A stretch of DNA of 64,000 nt from Nipponacmea schrenckii. Taxonomy: Eukaryota > Mollusca > Gastropoda > Lottiidae. The stretch spans positions 21,066,317-21,130,316 of the forward strand of contig CM060202.1 in NCBI GenBank assembly GCA_030562195.1, in the 5' to 3' direction. Every line of letters begins with the position of its first letter. Positions within the stretch are counted from its first letter, which is position 1. Positions 47,810 through 59,913 of this stretch are shown here, piece by piece. Both the position numbers and the translations under genes were made by a program. The notes beneath the pieces are model-generated. The model searched no databases. It was given only the letters and a program-made list of their open reading frames with translations, and was not told the origin of the DNA.

Positions 47810-49592
47810 GTTGGAATTTTGGAATGATAGACACAATTATTATCTTTGGCGATCCAGGTAAATTTGTAATCGCAGGTAAAATAGGTCACGTGGTATTTAT
47901 TTTGTACACTCGATCATTCAGAGAAAGGGATCTAATAGACTATGGTAAAAATACATGACATGTTGATCTCGACTACTTTATTGCCCAGCTATCCATGACA
48001 CCCAGGAAAATGAAGAGAGTGAACGTTAACCTACTGACGGGTCAACTAAAGGTTTAGTCTTTATACATTGTTTTCATTTCTTACGATGCGCTTCGGTTGA
48101 ATAAGTGCTCACTCATTCGAATAGGACATTAAGCCGAGCCCCCCAGAAAATAACCCACGGGCCCACGGGCTTACATCCCTTAACAGCTGGAATTCAAACA
48201 TGACCTAAACTGATATCCTTGCAAATTGTCCCCCATTGAACACTGCATGGTTTGCTGCATTTTAAGAAAGAAATAATCATTTTTCTGTACAGAAAATTTA
48301 TTTTAAAAACATAAAAAAACATAACGATATTACTGATATGAATATTTATTTTTGAGACGAAATTTTTTACATTTTAACAATTCATTGTTTTTACAAAAAT
48401 CTTAAATACAAGAAGAAAGTTCCTTTAAATGTCACGTTATTATACACAGTTCGTTAAGACAGGGACATCATTTTACTTTAATCACAGGTGTATGTGAGAG
48501 AGGCGATTTGATTGGATTGAATCCTAGCAAATACAGCCAATCAGAGGCTTGGACAGACATACTGTCAACAATATGGCTTTGGGTTTAATCGAGAAATCTC
48601 TTTTGTTGTATTCGTTAGAGTATAATCCAATAAATTCATCAATTGTCATTTCCATTTGTAGACACAGCAATTTAGGCGCACAATTTTCGGACACTTAGGC
48701 ACATACTTCAAATTAGGCACACCTGCATTTAGGCACACCTTCAATTAGGCACATATTCATTTAGGCACACCCGGCTCCAAAGAGTGGGGGTGGGGGGAGA
48801 ACCCCCAAATCCTCAAGGGAAAAGGTAGATCACTTCATAGTGGAAGAAAGCAATCACTGTTTAGGAAATCATTAACAGCACAACATTTGTTACCTTAACA
48901 TACATTGCAATAAATTGGTATTAAAGGGATACTGCGTCTTAGCAAAAACGTTAAATTTTAGTCCTCAAGAATTCTAAATATGAATATATTTATATATTTG
49001 ATATGTGTGCGTGTGAGCTTACCAGCTGACAAAATATACAATTTTAGACTGTAGATAAAAGGAGATGTGTCTGTCCATGTGTGAATGCTTGCCTAATAAT
49101 TGAAAGTGTGCGTAAATAAAGTTGATATAGTTTAAGGTGCCTAAATGGATTTGTGCTTAATTAAAGGTGCACCTTAATGAATATGTGCCTAAATGACTGT
49201 GCCTGAATGACTGTGTGCCTTAATGAGTATGTGCCTAAATGAGTATGTGCCCAATCAATAGTGTGCCTAAACCGCTGCCCCTAAATAAAACTGTGCCTAA
49301 ATGACATGTGCTTATCTGACCGTGTGCCTAAATAAAATGCTCCTAAAATACTGTATCAAATGAAGTGTGCCTAAATGAAAGTGAACCTGAAAATACATCC
49401 AATTGATCAAGAACTCTCGAAAGTTAAAAACCCGTGTATAATCCATATCACTTAATAAGATTTGAACTGTCTTTGAATTGTCAGATATTATCTCTATAAG
49501 CGAAGAAACCATTAAAAATCAAAATTATTTTGGCACCTAAATTACCCACAATTTTTATGAATAAATATAATTTTCTCTACCTATAGAAATTA
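47810..49592. other. Intergenic region between dispanin 2 and dispanin 3
   Basis: Promoter side of dispanin 2 and 3' side of dispanin 3. Apart from the foldback-like element (48640-49385), no gene or array is seen. Confidence 0.5.
48640..49385. mobile_element. Foldback-like element with inverted clusters of a taggcacac repeat
   Basis: At 48665-48775 several copies of tttaggcacac/attaggcacat run one way. At 49080-49385 about a dozen copies of the reverse complement (gtgcctaaatga) run the other way at about 20-bp spacing. About 300 bp of unrelated sequence lies between. Inverted arms made of short direct repeats are the hallmark of foldback elements; no transposase is seen. Confidence 0.6.
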
Positions 49593-51871
49593 TTAAATCA
49601 AAATGAGAATAAGCACAACTATTAACAATATACACCCAATCACTACGCTTATTATGGAAAACACTTTAGCTATGTTCCCCAGTTCTGTGGCTTTAGCATA
49701 ATCACTTCTGTCACTGGCCCCTTGCGACTGAAAATACCCCAAAAAAAAGTTTGACATTATTTTCTAATCACGCCTTCAGCATTAGTAGGTATAAGTTACC
49801 ACTCCCAGTACCCCAGTGATACCCAAATTACGACAACAGTACCCCGGGTGTCCCTTCAGAGCACGGGTTGAGATTTCAACCCGGTTTCTCCCTGTCAGTG
49901 ATGCAGGTCGGAGGGACTGACATGGAAAAAGTCGCTCGGATGGGACAATAAACCAGAGCCTTCTACCGATGTAATTTGGCCAAGAGTATAATAAAGCCAC
50001 TGTCTTGGCAAAACTTCCCTCATTGCACACTGCATTGCGGTCCCCTTTTTCAATAGCAACACTATAAACAAAACAAATGAACTTACCATAAAAGCAAACA
50101 CAACTGCGACTATGCCAGTTGGCCAGAAACACAAAAAACATGCGAGAACAGCAAATAACATGTAGTTGTTAGGGCGACCTACCATAACATAATTACTTCC
50201 CTGTAATCCACCAGGTCCCTGAAATTGAACCTTATTGAAAGAACTACCAGAAGAATACAGCGTGCGACTGTGAGAGATACTCTTATATACTGCCTTTTAA
50301 TTCCGTACCACTGTCGATTCGATCAGCAGCAGTGTTTCTTGTAACCTATTCGAAACGTCTTTCGTTCAAATCTATGTTAACTAGACACCAAAGTCTAACG
50401 AAATGTGTCGCTAAACATATTTGAAAGTTTTAACTAAAACAATCCAATGGTTAATGCTTAAACGCCAAAACTGTTTTAAAAGATCAAGTGTTCCAACCTT
50501 ACCATGTTAGGATATTGTTGAGCATATCCCTGATGTCCGTAGGGTTGTCCATAGGGTTGGATGAACCCCTGCTTTGGTTGACCTTGGGGTTGCCCGAGAA
50601 CTGGTTGACCTTGGGGTTGTCCGGGTTGGGTAAACCCCTGTTGAGGTTGACCTTGGGTTTGTCCGGGTTGGGTGAACCCCTGTTGTTGTTGACCTTGGGG
50701 TTGTCCGGGTTGGATGAACCCCTGCTGTTGTTGACCTTGGGGTTGTCCGGGTTGGGTGAACCCCTGTTGTGGTTGACCTCGGAGTTGTCCGGGTTGAGGT
50801 TGACTTTGAGGTTGCCCTGGTTGGGTGGACTTCTGATTGTTTACAGGTTGGCCAGATCCTGAAAGGAAACAAAACGTTGTGATTAGACTGTATATTCGAT
50901 TAACTTAAAACTTAAATAGCTTACACAAAATAACTTATCGTTTTCCATTTGATATAAACGTCCCCTTAAATACACACCCAAAACACGACGTATTATATAA
51001 TAGGTACAAATGTATTGTATACTTTTCCGATGCGGTATCTGCTCCGGTGTACGGTGAAAGATTATCTATCTTTACATAAGACACAACTTGAAGTGAATAG
51101 GCATCGTGTCAGATCGTCATATTTCAAGTTTTCCCTAAGTTCGTTCGTTCCTGTATTTTAACTATTTTTATACGCCCACATTATAACGTATAACGTATTA
51201 TTGTTACCCCTGTCCGTTCATCGGTCCGTCCGTCCGTCCGATTTGTGAACGCGATAGAGACTACAGTTTTTATCGAATTTGAATGAAATTTGTCGTGATC
51301 ATTTATATTGATGAGATCTTGGACAAGTTCGATATTGACGATTTTTCGAGGAACTGTTTTTGAGTTATTGCCCTTGACTTAGTCAAAACGCATTTTATGA
51401 TATCTTCGATTAGGCCCAAATAATGTTGGGCGTATCTTGCTAGGCAACCACTTGTTTTTTATAGTTGCGTGACAGTCGATTTCCATGCTTTGTTTTCGTA
51501 TTTTTTTATGTTCTTTTTGGGAAGGTCTTGAGAAAAATCTGAATTGATTGAGCATTTTTGTTTGGACATTTCTGTAGTTTGCTGCAATCCCACTAAAGCG
51601 GAGTGTTTGATGATGTTATTTATCGCGAAGGCCGTATGATACACGAATGTTTGAAAATTCGAATGGCACAAATCGATACATAAAATCGTTCGAAAACCTC
51701 TTAATAATCCCTAATAAGAGATATCATTCTTCAAAAGTTTTTCTATGAAATTATGTGATCAGTTATTGTTGTGCTATGATCGATATTTTACAAAATATAT
51801 CTCATATTCAACTGTTACTCTGTTTAATGACGGAAATTTAAAAAAAATATATATTTACCTTTAGTTGCCAT
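49593..51871 (-). CDS. Dispanin/CD225-domain membrane protein 3, 211 aa, complete
   Basis: Exons: 51859-51871 (ATGGCAACTAAAG), 50503-50858, 50087-50218 and 49593-49727; total 636 nt, in phase, TAA stop. [13 protein letters not shown] leads into a long Gln/Pro/Gly stretch built from about six copies of a 13-14-residue unit ([13 protein letters not shown]), ending [16 protein letters not shown]. The first CD225 segment is [20 protein letters not shown]. The last exon starts [18 protein letters not shown] and ends directly after the second helix ([12 protein letters not shown]), so this copy lacks the short lumenal or extracellular tail of copies 2, 4 and 5. The open frame on the opposite strand here (Leu/Gly/Ser repeats) is a shadow of the Gln-rich exon. 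Confidence 0.9.
49850..50045 (+). mobile_element. SINE fragment, opposite orientation
   Basis: Contains gagatttcaacccggtttct, ccctgtcagtgatgcaggtc and gggactgacatggaaaaag, the SINE core read on the plus strand, between the membrane exons of dispanin 3. The end nearest 50045 matches the tail block of the other copies. Confidence 0.65.
51168..51450. repeat. Dispersed ggtccgtccgtccgtccgat repeat, relative of 41200-41905
   Basis: Shares tttttatacgcccacatta, the cgtccgtccg run and a following gaatgaaatttg / tgatgagatcttgga segment with the earlier copy. It lies in dispanin 3 intron 1. Confidence 0.6.
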
Positions 51872-53040
51872 GGTAGTTTAATTAAAATACTTATTAGAAA
51901 TATTATTGTTGTTAATCCGGACAGATTTTAAACGTTATTAAAATATATTAGGTAGTGTTGGATATTTAAATACTCGGTCATCCAGAGACCAGTGCCAAAA
52001 AAATTCCATTACATAATTTTGGATTAAAATCAAAGACAAGTTAATCAAGACTATTATACCCCTGAATGGCTCAGAAAGGTAAAGTTAGGGGAAATCACCT
52101 ATTACGTGATTTAATAAATAAATAGCCACAAAAAGAAATTAATTCCTAATCGATTCAAAAAGTGGCAATTAGGGGGTCACTGAAAATAACAGACCATAAT
52201 TATATAGTATACACCTTCCGGGTTTTATTGTACATAAACTTTCATTTAATGTATATTACTCCTCGGTTTTATTGTACACAATGTTTCTACAATTTACATT
52301 GTCATCATCAATTTATATATGGCATAATATTTTTGGGTTTTATTGTACACAATGTTTCTACAATTTACATTGTCATCATCAATTTATATATGGCATAACA
52401 TTTTTGGGTTTTATTGTACACAATGTTTCTACAATTGACATTGTCATCATCAATTTATATATGGCATAATATTTTTTGGTTTTATTGTACACAATGTTTC
52501 TACAATTTACATTGACATCATCAATTTATATATGGCATTAATTTTTTGGTTTTATTGTACACAACGTTTCAACAATTTACATTTTCATATATTTACATCA
52601 TTAATAAAATATAAAATTCTCAAACCAATATAACAATAACACGGTTAAAAACAAAAGGACATCAATATTAAAAGAACAAAGCCGATAAAGGGATATATGC
52701 AACTTAATTCTCACTAACTGTATCCCTTTTTAAAATAAAAACCCAACGTTTAGATTGATTCGATTCAAATAAATACAAAGCAGCTATTTCCAGTGAGTGT
52801 CTAATTTTGGATTTGTTTTTCAAAAATAAGGTTGAATTAGCAATAATGCCATGAACAAACTTACAGTATTTTGTGTATGTAATTGCAGACGAACCATAAC
52901 TCAGAATTTTATATTAAAAAGCTAGACAGATAACTGAAATTTTAAATTCTATCAGTAAAGTAAAAATTAAAGCGTCCCTTTAACTGTTGCTGTATGATTA
53001 TCAGATTATGTATTTTTGTAATAGTCAAGCACAATCATTT
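51872..53040. other. Intergenic region between dispanin 3 and dispanin 4
   Basis: AT-rich; includes the 71-bp array (52214-52590). No gene supported. Confidence 0.5.
52214..52590. repeat. 71-bp tandem repeat, about 5 copies
   Basis: The unit begins ggttttattgtacacaatgt and includes ttctacaatttacattgtca and tcatcaatttatatatggca. Starts at 52265, 52336, 52407, 52478 and 52548. Short ORFs here are by-products. Confidence 0.9.
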
Positions 53041-56000
53041 TTATCCGAAGCTTTGAGATCCGCTGGTAGCAGCACTAACGGCATTGGCAAACACCACAAA
53101 AAACACAATAACATAAATTATAACAGCAATAATCCAAATTAGACCTATTACCAGACTGACGATAGAAAATATTTTGGCCATGTTCCCTTCTTCTCGTGCT
53201 TTAGCATAATCCTGTCTATCACTGGACGATTGAGACTGAAAGAGAAAGTTCGGTGTTGAATTAGACACACATTCATATATTTTACAAGGATAACAATTTA
53301 GGTTTTCTACCAGTTGATACTTGGCCAAACCTCTTGGCATCGACTTTCAAAGGATTAATATCTAGGTTCCCGTAGGATTGGGGTAGGTGGTACCTCTCCA
53401 TACGGGAACTGGTCCAGAAAGGGCAAACTAGATAATGCCCTGGGGGAGGATGCACGTGGTTCCAGATGAAATGCATCAAAACTTGAAATGAATTGAATGG
53501 AGTTATACGTCATATTATCCTGCACATTATATGAGTATTGAAGACGAGCAACGCCATGTATTGTGCAGTGAGGGAAATTTTGCCGGGACTTACCATACAA
53601 GCAAACACAATAGCGGCAATACCAGTTGGCCAAAAACAACATAAACATGTAAAAACAGCACAGCCTAGGTAGGAATCAGGTCGGTGTAACACTACTACAT
53701 TCGCTGGCTGCTGACCAACCTGTAGAATAAGAAACATGTATATAATATTAAAAATAATCTATTAAGGGACATCCATCCATCCACGACGTTCAATTGGAAA
53801 AGCGATATGGAGACTGTCAAGACCAAAATTAATAGTTTGTCATCCACCCATTGTTAAACCAATATGTCTTCACTAATTTGGGTACATCCTGAAAACTTCA
53901 ATATATCTCACCACTACGGTACTATGATGTTGCTGTTGGCCATATCCAGCCTGTGGACCGTATCCGGGTTGTTGGCCATATCCCGGTTGTTGACCATATC
54001 CGGGTTGCGGCTGGTTGTATCCGGCCGGCGGTGGGGGTTGGTTTTGGTTCTGTCCAGTTGGATTACTCCCTGATTTATCTGCAAAAGAGAAGAGCAATAT
54101 ATTACAAATGGGGCTTTAAAAATGACTTTAGAATAAATATGAAATCTTGGTTGGAATATTATAGATTTTTATAGATAGACTCGAGCTGGAGATACAGATT
54201 GGCAGAAAAATACGAGGGCGAGTCAAATAAGTAGCAAGGCTTACTTATTTCCGATTGTTCGACACGGAAATGATTTTCGTGCCTTGTTTCAATACATGTT
54301 TTATATCTCCATACAAAATTGTACACACGTAGAGTCATTCTTTAATAACATATTGAATGTTAAACATAGTAAAGCTAGCTACTAGCGATTTCTGCCGAAA
54401 ATTGAAACATGATATTAGTAGACGTCATTTCCGGTCCGAATAAGAAGTCGTGACCGAATTTTGAGAAGTGGGTCAATACAAAGGACCCTGACAGTGTTTC
54501 ATGTGTGATATTTCTATGTAAGAACCATACGTAGTATGATATTTCTATGTAAGAACCATACGTAGTATGATATTTCTATGTAAGAACCATACGTAGTATG
54601 ATATTTCTATTTAAGAACATACTATTCTATGAAGACTCGAGTAGATATTCAGAAAAATACGAGTGCATTTCTATTTAAGAACCATACGTAGTTTGACATT
54701 TCTATTTAAGAACCATACGTAGTTTGATATTTCTATATAAGAACCATACGTAAAGTCTTTAAATGGCATTTAGCAATTATGAATACGAGATATATGCACA
54801 GCTTTATGGAACAACAATTGTATATATATCGTTGCCTATCATGTCTTATCATTCTGTGCCTGAGGACGGCGGGGGAAACACGCCGAAACGTCGCATAAAC
54901 TTTAACCAGTGATTGTTGTTCCATAAAGCTGTGCATATATAGAACCATACGTAGTTTGATATTTCTATATAAGAACCATACGTAATTTGATATTTCTATT
55001 TAAGAACCATACGTAGTTTGATATTTCTATTTAAAAACGATACGTCGGGAGCCCAATTTATATCCATTGTATATACTGGTCGTGTATTTATAAAGCTGGG
55101 AGAGATTGTGGACTATCAATAGTGTTTGTTGTTAGTTACTAAGTCTAATAATAATAGTTTCTGTCGTGTACTATATGACTAAATTGATTTCTGACAATTT
55201 ATAAGGCGGTTACAGCCAGAGGGGTGAGGTAATAATGGGGACTGTAACCCCTCATAAATTCTCTTACGGCCATATCGAGGAACAGACAATGGGCAGATGT
55301 CACTTGGCAACTAATAGGGTAGATCATGGTAGAGACTTTGAGAACTATCGAATTTAAATGACAGTCACCAACTGAAAGCTGTTTAATAAGACCAACAACG
55401 TAGAATCATCGATATTCAACCAATTCATCTATCAGTTACTAGGTCCACTGACAACTATCTACTTTGTGATATCAGCGTAAGATGGATGTGAACGGTAACT
55501 TGTCATCTACCAACAACTACCTAGTTTGTGATATCAGTTAGCTGGAAGTGAACGCTACTATAGTCATCTACCTAGTCTGTGATATCAGTTAGCTGGAAGT
55601 AACTTGCCATCTACCAACAACTACCTAGTTTGTGATATCAGTTAGCTGGAAGTGAACGTTAACTTGTCATCTACCAACAACTACCTAGTTTGTGATATCA
55701 GTTAGCTGGAAGTGAACGTTAACTTGTCATCTACCAACAACTACCTAGTTTGTGATATCAGTTAGCTGGAAGTGAACGTTAACTTGTCATCTACCAACAA
55801 CTACCTAGTTTGTGATATCAGTTACTGGAAGGAACGTAACTTGTCATCTCCAACAACTACCTAGTTTGTGATATCAGTTAGCTGGAAGTGAACGTTAACT
55901 TGTCATCTACCAACAACTACCTAGTTTGTGATATCAGCATCCACTGGAAGTGAACGTTAACTTGTCATCTACCAACAACTACCTAGTTTGTGATATCAGT

Positions 56001-57986
56001 TAGCTGAAGTGAACGTTAACTTGTCATCTACCAACAACTACCTAGTTTGTGATATCAGTTAGCTGAAGTGAACGTTAACTTGTCATCTACCAACAACTAC
56101 CTAGTTTGTGATATCAGTTAGCTGAAGGCGAAAAACCGCTGGTATTTGTGATACGTTAACTTGTCATCTACCAAACAACTACCTAGTTTGTGACATCAGT
56201 TAGCTGGAAGTGAACGTTAACTTGCTATCTAACAACAACTACCTATTGTGATATCAGTTGGCTGGAACTGAACCTTAACTTGCCATCTAGCAACAACTAC
56301 CTAGTCTGTGATATCAGTTAGCTGGAAGTGAACGGTAACTTTTCATTTTCCAACAACTACCTTGTTTGTGATATCAGCATCCACTGGAAGCGAACGTTAA
56401 TTTGTCATCTACCAACAACTACCTAGTTTGTGATATCAGTTAGCTGGAAGTGAACGTTAACTTGTCATCTACCAACAATTACCTAGTCTGTGATATCAGC
56501 ATTAGCTGGAAGGGAACGCTGGCTAGTTTGTGATATCAGTTAAATTGTCATCTACCAACAACTTCCTATTTGGAAGTAATTTTTTTTTTGTTTTTTTTTC
56601 TACATCGACCTGTCTGCTAGTAAGCTGCCTTGGGGACTGATTAGCGTAACACCTGTCTCATATTTCAGGGCCACTCCTCTACAAGGTCAGGCTACTATAG
56701 TTACGAAGTACTTGTTGATCTGTGATGATCATATTTCCCTATGATATCAGTCAGTTATTATAAATTGAATTCAATGGCCTTATTGATCTATCGGTAATCT
56801 CCAGGTAGACCTTAGTAAAGTATATTATCTACGCTTTGTTATTAATAAACATACTTGAACTCCTTACAGATTATTTCTCAACCTGTTTTGAAATTTAAAA
56901 TAAATAATGTACATGTACGTCATAGACCATATTCAATTTCATATCCAATCAAAATGCAGTATGCGAATCAACTTTTTTATTTATTTGATTTAATCATTAA
57001 TATTTATATTCTTGCTCTACACTTTGGTAATTGAAATATAAAGTTTCAAAATCCAAAGGCGAATCGTACTAAGGGAGAGCGGGTGTGTGTTGTTGGGGGT
57101 GCAGTCTGATGCTGCAGAATCGATCGGTAAAAAATGGTAAGGGATGAAACCGTCGGTGAAATAGATTGGTTAGCCGACAGAGTGAGAACCTTTTGTCGGT
57201 TATTGGTTGTGGGTAAAACTGCTTCTGTTTCAGTTTTCAAATTTTCAAAAAACGTTGCAACCCCCTGACCCCCCCCCCCCCCCAGAAACGTCACGCTACA
57301 CCCTTGTTGAAATCCTTAAGGTTTTCCTTACCCAAAACTCATAAAAAATTTAAACTTTAAATAAATACATCATTATCCTGAATTTCAAAACTACAGAATG
57401 CTCCACGGTAAACCTTGTATTTTTCATAATTATATAAAGAGTTGAAAATAGAAAAAGGAAAAACAATCATAATGAAATATTTAGAAAATAGGTCCGTGAT
57501 TTTGCTTTTTCAAATGAATTTTATTTAATATTGAAAAATTGCTGGATTAAATAAAAAATTTCGAAATCGTGAAAAATCTCTATATCCTGTTGTTTTACAC
57601 TGGGTGAAGAACTTTCAGGGTTTTCTGACATTTTTGTAATTACAAATGTCTTACTTTTAAAAGATTCTAAAAATGTCTCTGATATACACATGTAGCCAAG
57701 GAAATCTTTTTCTCGGAAAAAGTTCAGTTTCAGATCCTGAAAAAATAATTTTCACCTTGGCGGAAAATAAAGCTTTTAAATAAAACTGACAATACTAATC
57801 ACAAAGGTGAAAAATAATTTTTTATTTCAAAATTAAGGTTTTTTATATTTTACAAAAATGAATGTCGTATGTGAGCCATCGTGAGAATGATGTTTTATCT
57901 TATATTTCTTCCAAATATCTCGATCAATTTCGAAATGAAGAATTCTAAAAAAAAAAATTCAAAAAAGGCTTACCCTGGCTCGACAT
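53041..57986 (-). CDS. Dispanin/CD225-domain membrane protein 4, 166 aa, complete
   Basis: Exons: 57974-57986 (ATGTCGAGCCAGG), 53912-54078, 53594-53719 and 53041-53235; total 501 nt, in phase. The start MSSQ is inferred from the 13-nt exon length, phase 1 and a good donor, matching the MATK exons of copies 2 and 3. The N-terminal region has [24 protein letters not shown] Tyr/Gly/Gln/Pro repeats. The first CD225 segment is [20 protein letters not shown] followed by [10 protein letters not shown]. The last exon, [20 protein letters not shown] onward, is almost the same as in copies 2 and 5, ending with a Ser/Gly-rich tail. Intron 1 (about 3.9 kb) is packed with 31-bp and 60-bp arrays and a hairpin element. 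Confidence 0.85.
54507..55045. repeat. 31-bp tandem array, interrupted by a hairpin element
   Basis: The unit is gatatttctatgtaagaacc followed by atacgtagtat. Copies run from 54507 to about 54755 and resume at 54940-55045; the gap holds the inverted-repeat element at 54791-54939. Confidence 0.85.
54791..54939. mobile_element. 149-bp element with perfect 28-bp terminal inverted repeats
   Basis: The ends tatatgcacagctttatgga..acaacaat and the exact reverse complement enclose about 93 bp containing ctgaggacggcg (54860 onward) and cgccgaaacgtcg, a hammerhead-ribozyme-like core. No ORF. Confidence 0.75.
55466..56575. repeat. 60-bp tandem array, about 18 copies
   Basis: The unit is gtgatatcagttagctggaa, gtgaacgttaacttgtcatc, taccaacaactacctagttt. 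Central copies are near identical; outer ones are truncated or carry inserted bases (for example gcatccactgg variants). Confidence 0.95.
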
Positions 57987-58269
57987 GTTGTGCTTCAGTA
58001 AAAATCTCTTTAATGAAAAATAATGAAATAACGGTACGAAGAGGATCGAGTCACGTGACGAGTTATTGTTTGTGTTTCTAAGGTAATAGCATAAATATAC
58101 TAGTTTTAATTTCAACTGCTGACATGTCAAGTGCGCTGACGTACAAAACAAGCGGTTTGAGGGTTGGGAACGGTCAGATGTAAATTTCTTTAGAATAAGG
58201 GATTAAAGCGCTTGAATTTTTTTACTTGATTTCAGAACAGAAAAGTCACTTCCTTGATGATATTCTGGT

Positions 58270-58425
58270 ACACACTGAGACATACTCACATGTCCTGAGA
58301 CATACTGAAATATACTGAGACATACTCACATGTCCTGAGACATACTGAAATATACTGAGACATACTCACATGTCCTCAGACAAACTGAAATATACTGAGA
58401 CATACTCACATGTCCTGAGACACAT
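58270..58425. repeat. 40-bp tandem repeat (actgagacatactcacatgt type), about 4 copies
   Basis: The unit is actgagacatactcacatgt followed by cctgagacatactgaaatat. It adjoins the satellite at 58497 but is unrelated in sequence. Confidence 0.8.
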
Positions 58426-58496
58426 TGATACGTCTTAAGGCGTTCCCGTATGTCTACAATCGCTCTGGGAGACCCAAATGCTAATCGTACGTTATA

Positions 58497-59913
58497 GATT
58501 GACATTGTGAAGATGTATAAGATGAAGTCTGTAATAGCTTGACATTGTAAAGATGTATAAGATGAAGTCTGTAATAGCTTGACATTGTGAAGATGTATAA
58601 GATGAAGTTTGTTATAGCTTGACATTGTGAAGGCGTAACAGATGAAGTTTGTAATAGCTTGACATTGTGAAGATGAAGTTTGTAATAGCTTGACATTGTG
58701 AAGATGCATAAGATAAAGATGGTTATAGCGTGACATTGTGAAGATGTATAAGATGAAGTTGGTTATAGCTTGACATTGTGAAGATGTATAAGATGAAATT
58801 GGTTATAGCTTGACATTGTGAAGATGTATAAGATGAAGTTGGTTATAGCTTGACATTGTGAAGATGTATAAGATGAAGTTGGTTATAGCTTGACATTGTG
58901 AAGATGTATAAGATGAAGTTGGTTATAGCTTGACATTGTGAAGATATATAAGATTAAGTTTGTAATAGCTTGACATTGTGAAGATGTATAAGATGAAGTT
59001 GGTTACAGCTTGACATTGTGAAGATGTATAAGATGAAGTTTGTAATAGCTTGACATTGTGAAGATGTATAAGATGAAGTTTGTTATAGCTTGACATTGTG
59101 AAGATGTTATAAGAATGAATTTTGTAATAGCTTGACATTGTGAAGATGCATAAGATAAAGATAGTTATAGCGTGACATTGTGAAGATGTATAAGATGAAG
59201 TTGGTTATAGCTTGACATTGTGAAGATGTATAAGATGAAGTTTGTAATAGCTTGACATTGTGAAGATGTATAAGATGAAGTTGGTTCTGGCTTGACATTG
59301 TGAAGATGTATAAGATGAAGTTGGTTATAGCTTGACATTGTGAAGATGTATAAGATGAAGTTGGTTATAGCTTGACATTGTGAAGATGTATAAGATGAAG
59401 TTTGTAATAGCTTGACATTGTGAAGATGTATAAGATGAAGTTGGTTATAGCTTGACATTGTGAAGTTTTGTATAAGTTTGAAGATTGGTTTTATAGCTTG
59501 ACATTGTGAAGATGTATAAGATGAAGTTGGTTCTGGCTTGACATTGTAAAGATGTATAAGATGAAGTTTGTTATAGCTTGACATTGTGAAGGCGTAAAAG
59601 ATGAAGTTTGTAATAGCTTGACATTGTGAAGATGAAGTTTGTAATAGCTTGACAATGTGAAGATGTATAAGATGAAGTTGGTTATAGCTTGACATTGTGA
59701 AGATGTATAAGATGAAGTTTGTAATAGCTTGACATTGTGAAGATGTATAAGATGAAGTTGGTTCTGGCTTGACATTGTGAAGATGTATAAGATGAAGTTT
59801 GTAATAGACTTGGGATTTTTTTTATTGTGAAGATGTATAAGATGAAGTTGGTTCTGGCTTGACATTGTGAAGATGTATAAGATGAGGTTGGTTATAGCTT
59901 GACATTGTGAAGA
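58497..59913. repeat. Second block of the 40-bp satellite, about 35 copies
   Basis: Same monomer and strand as 28597-30793, but dominated by a local variant (agttggttatagcttgacat). Monomers of 25-45 bp caused by deletions are interspersed. It shows that both blocks come from one satellite family. Confidence 0.95.

Noticed and set aside
50488..50862. Plus-strand ORF with [13 protein letters not shown] repeats
   Set aside because: Antisense shadow of the Gln/Pro repeat exon of dispanin 3, which has splice sites and phase support.
58326..59865. ORFs up to 176 codons with the same repeat peptide
   Set aside because: Second block of the same satellite; no start context, no splice support.
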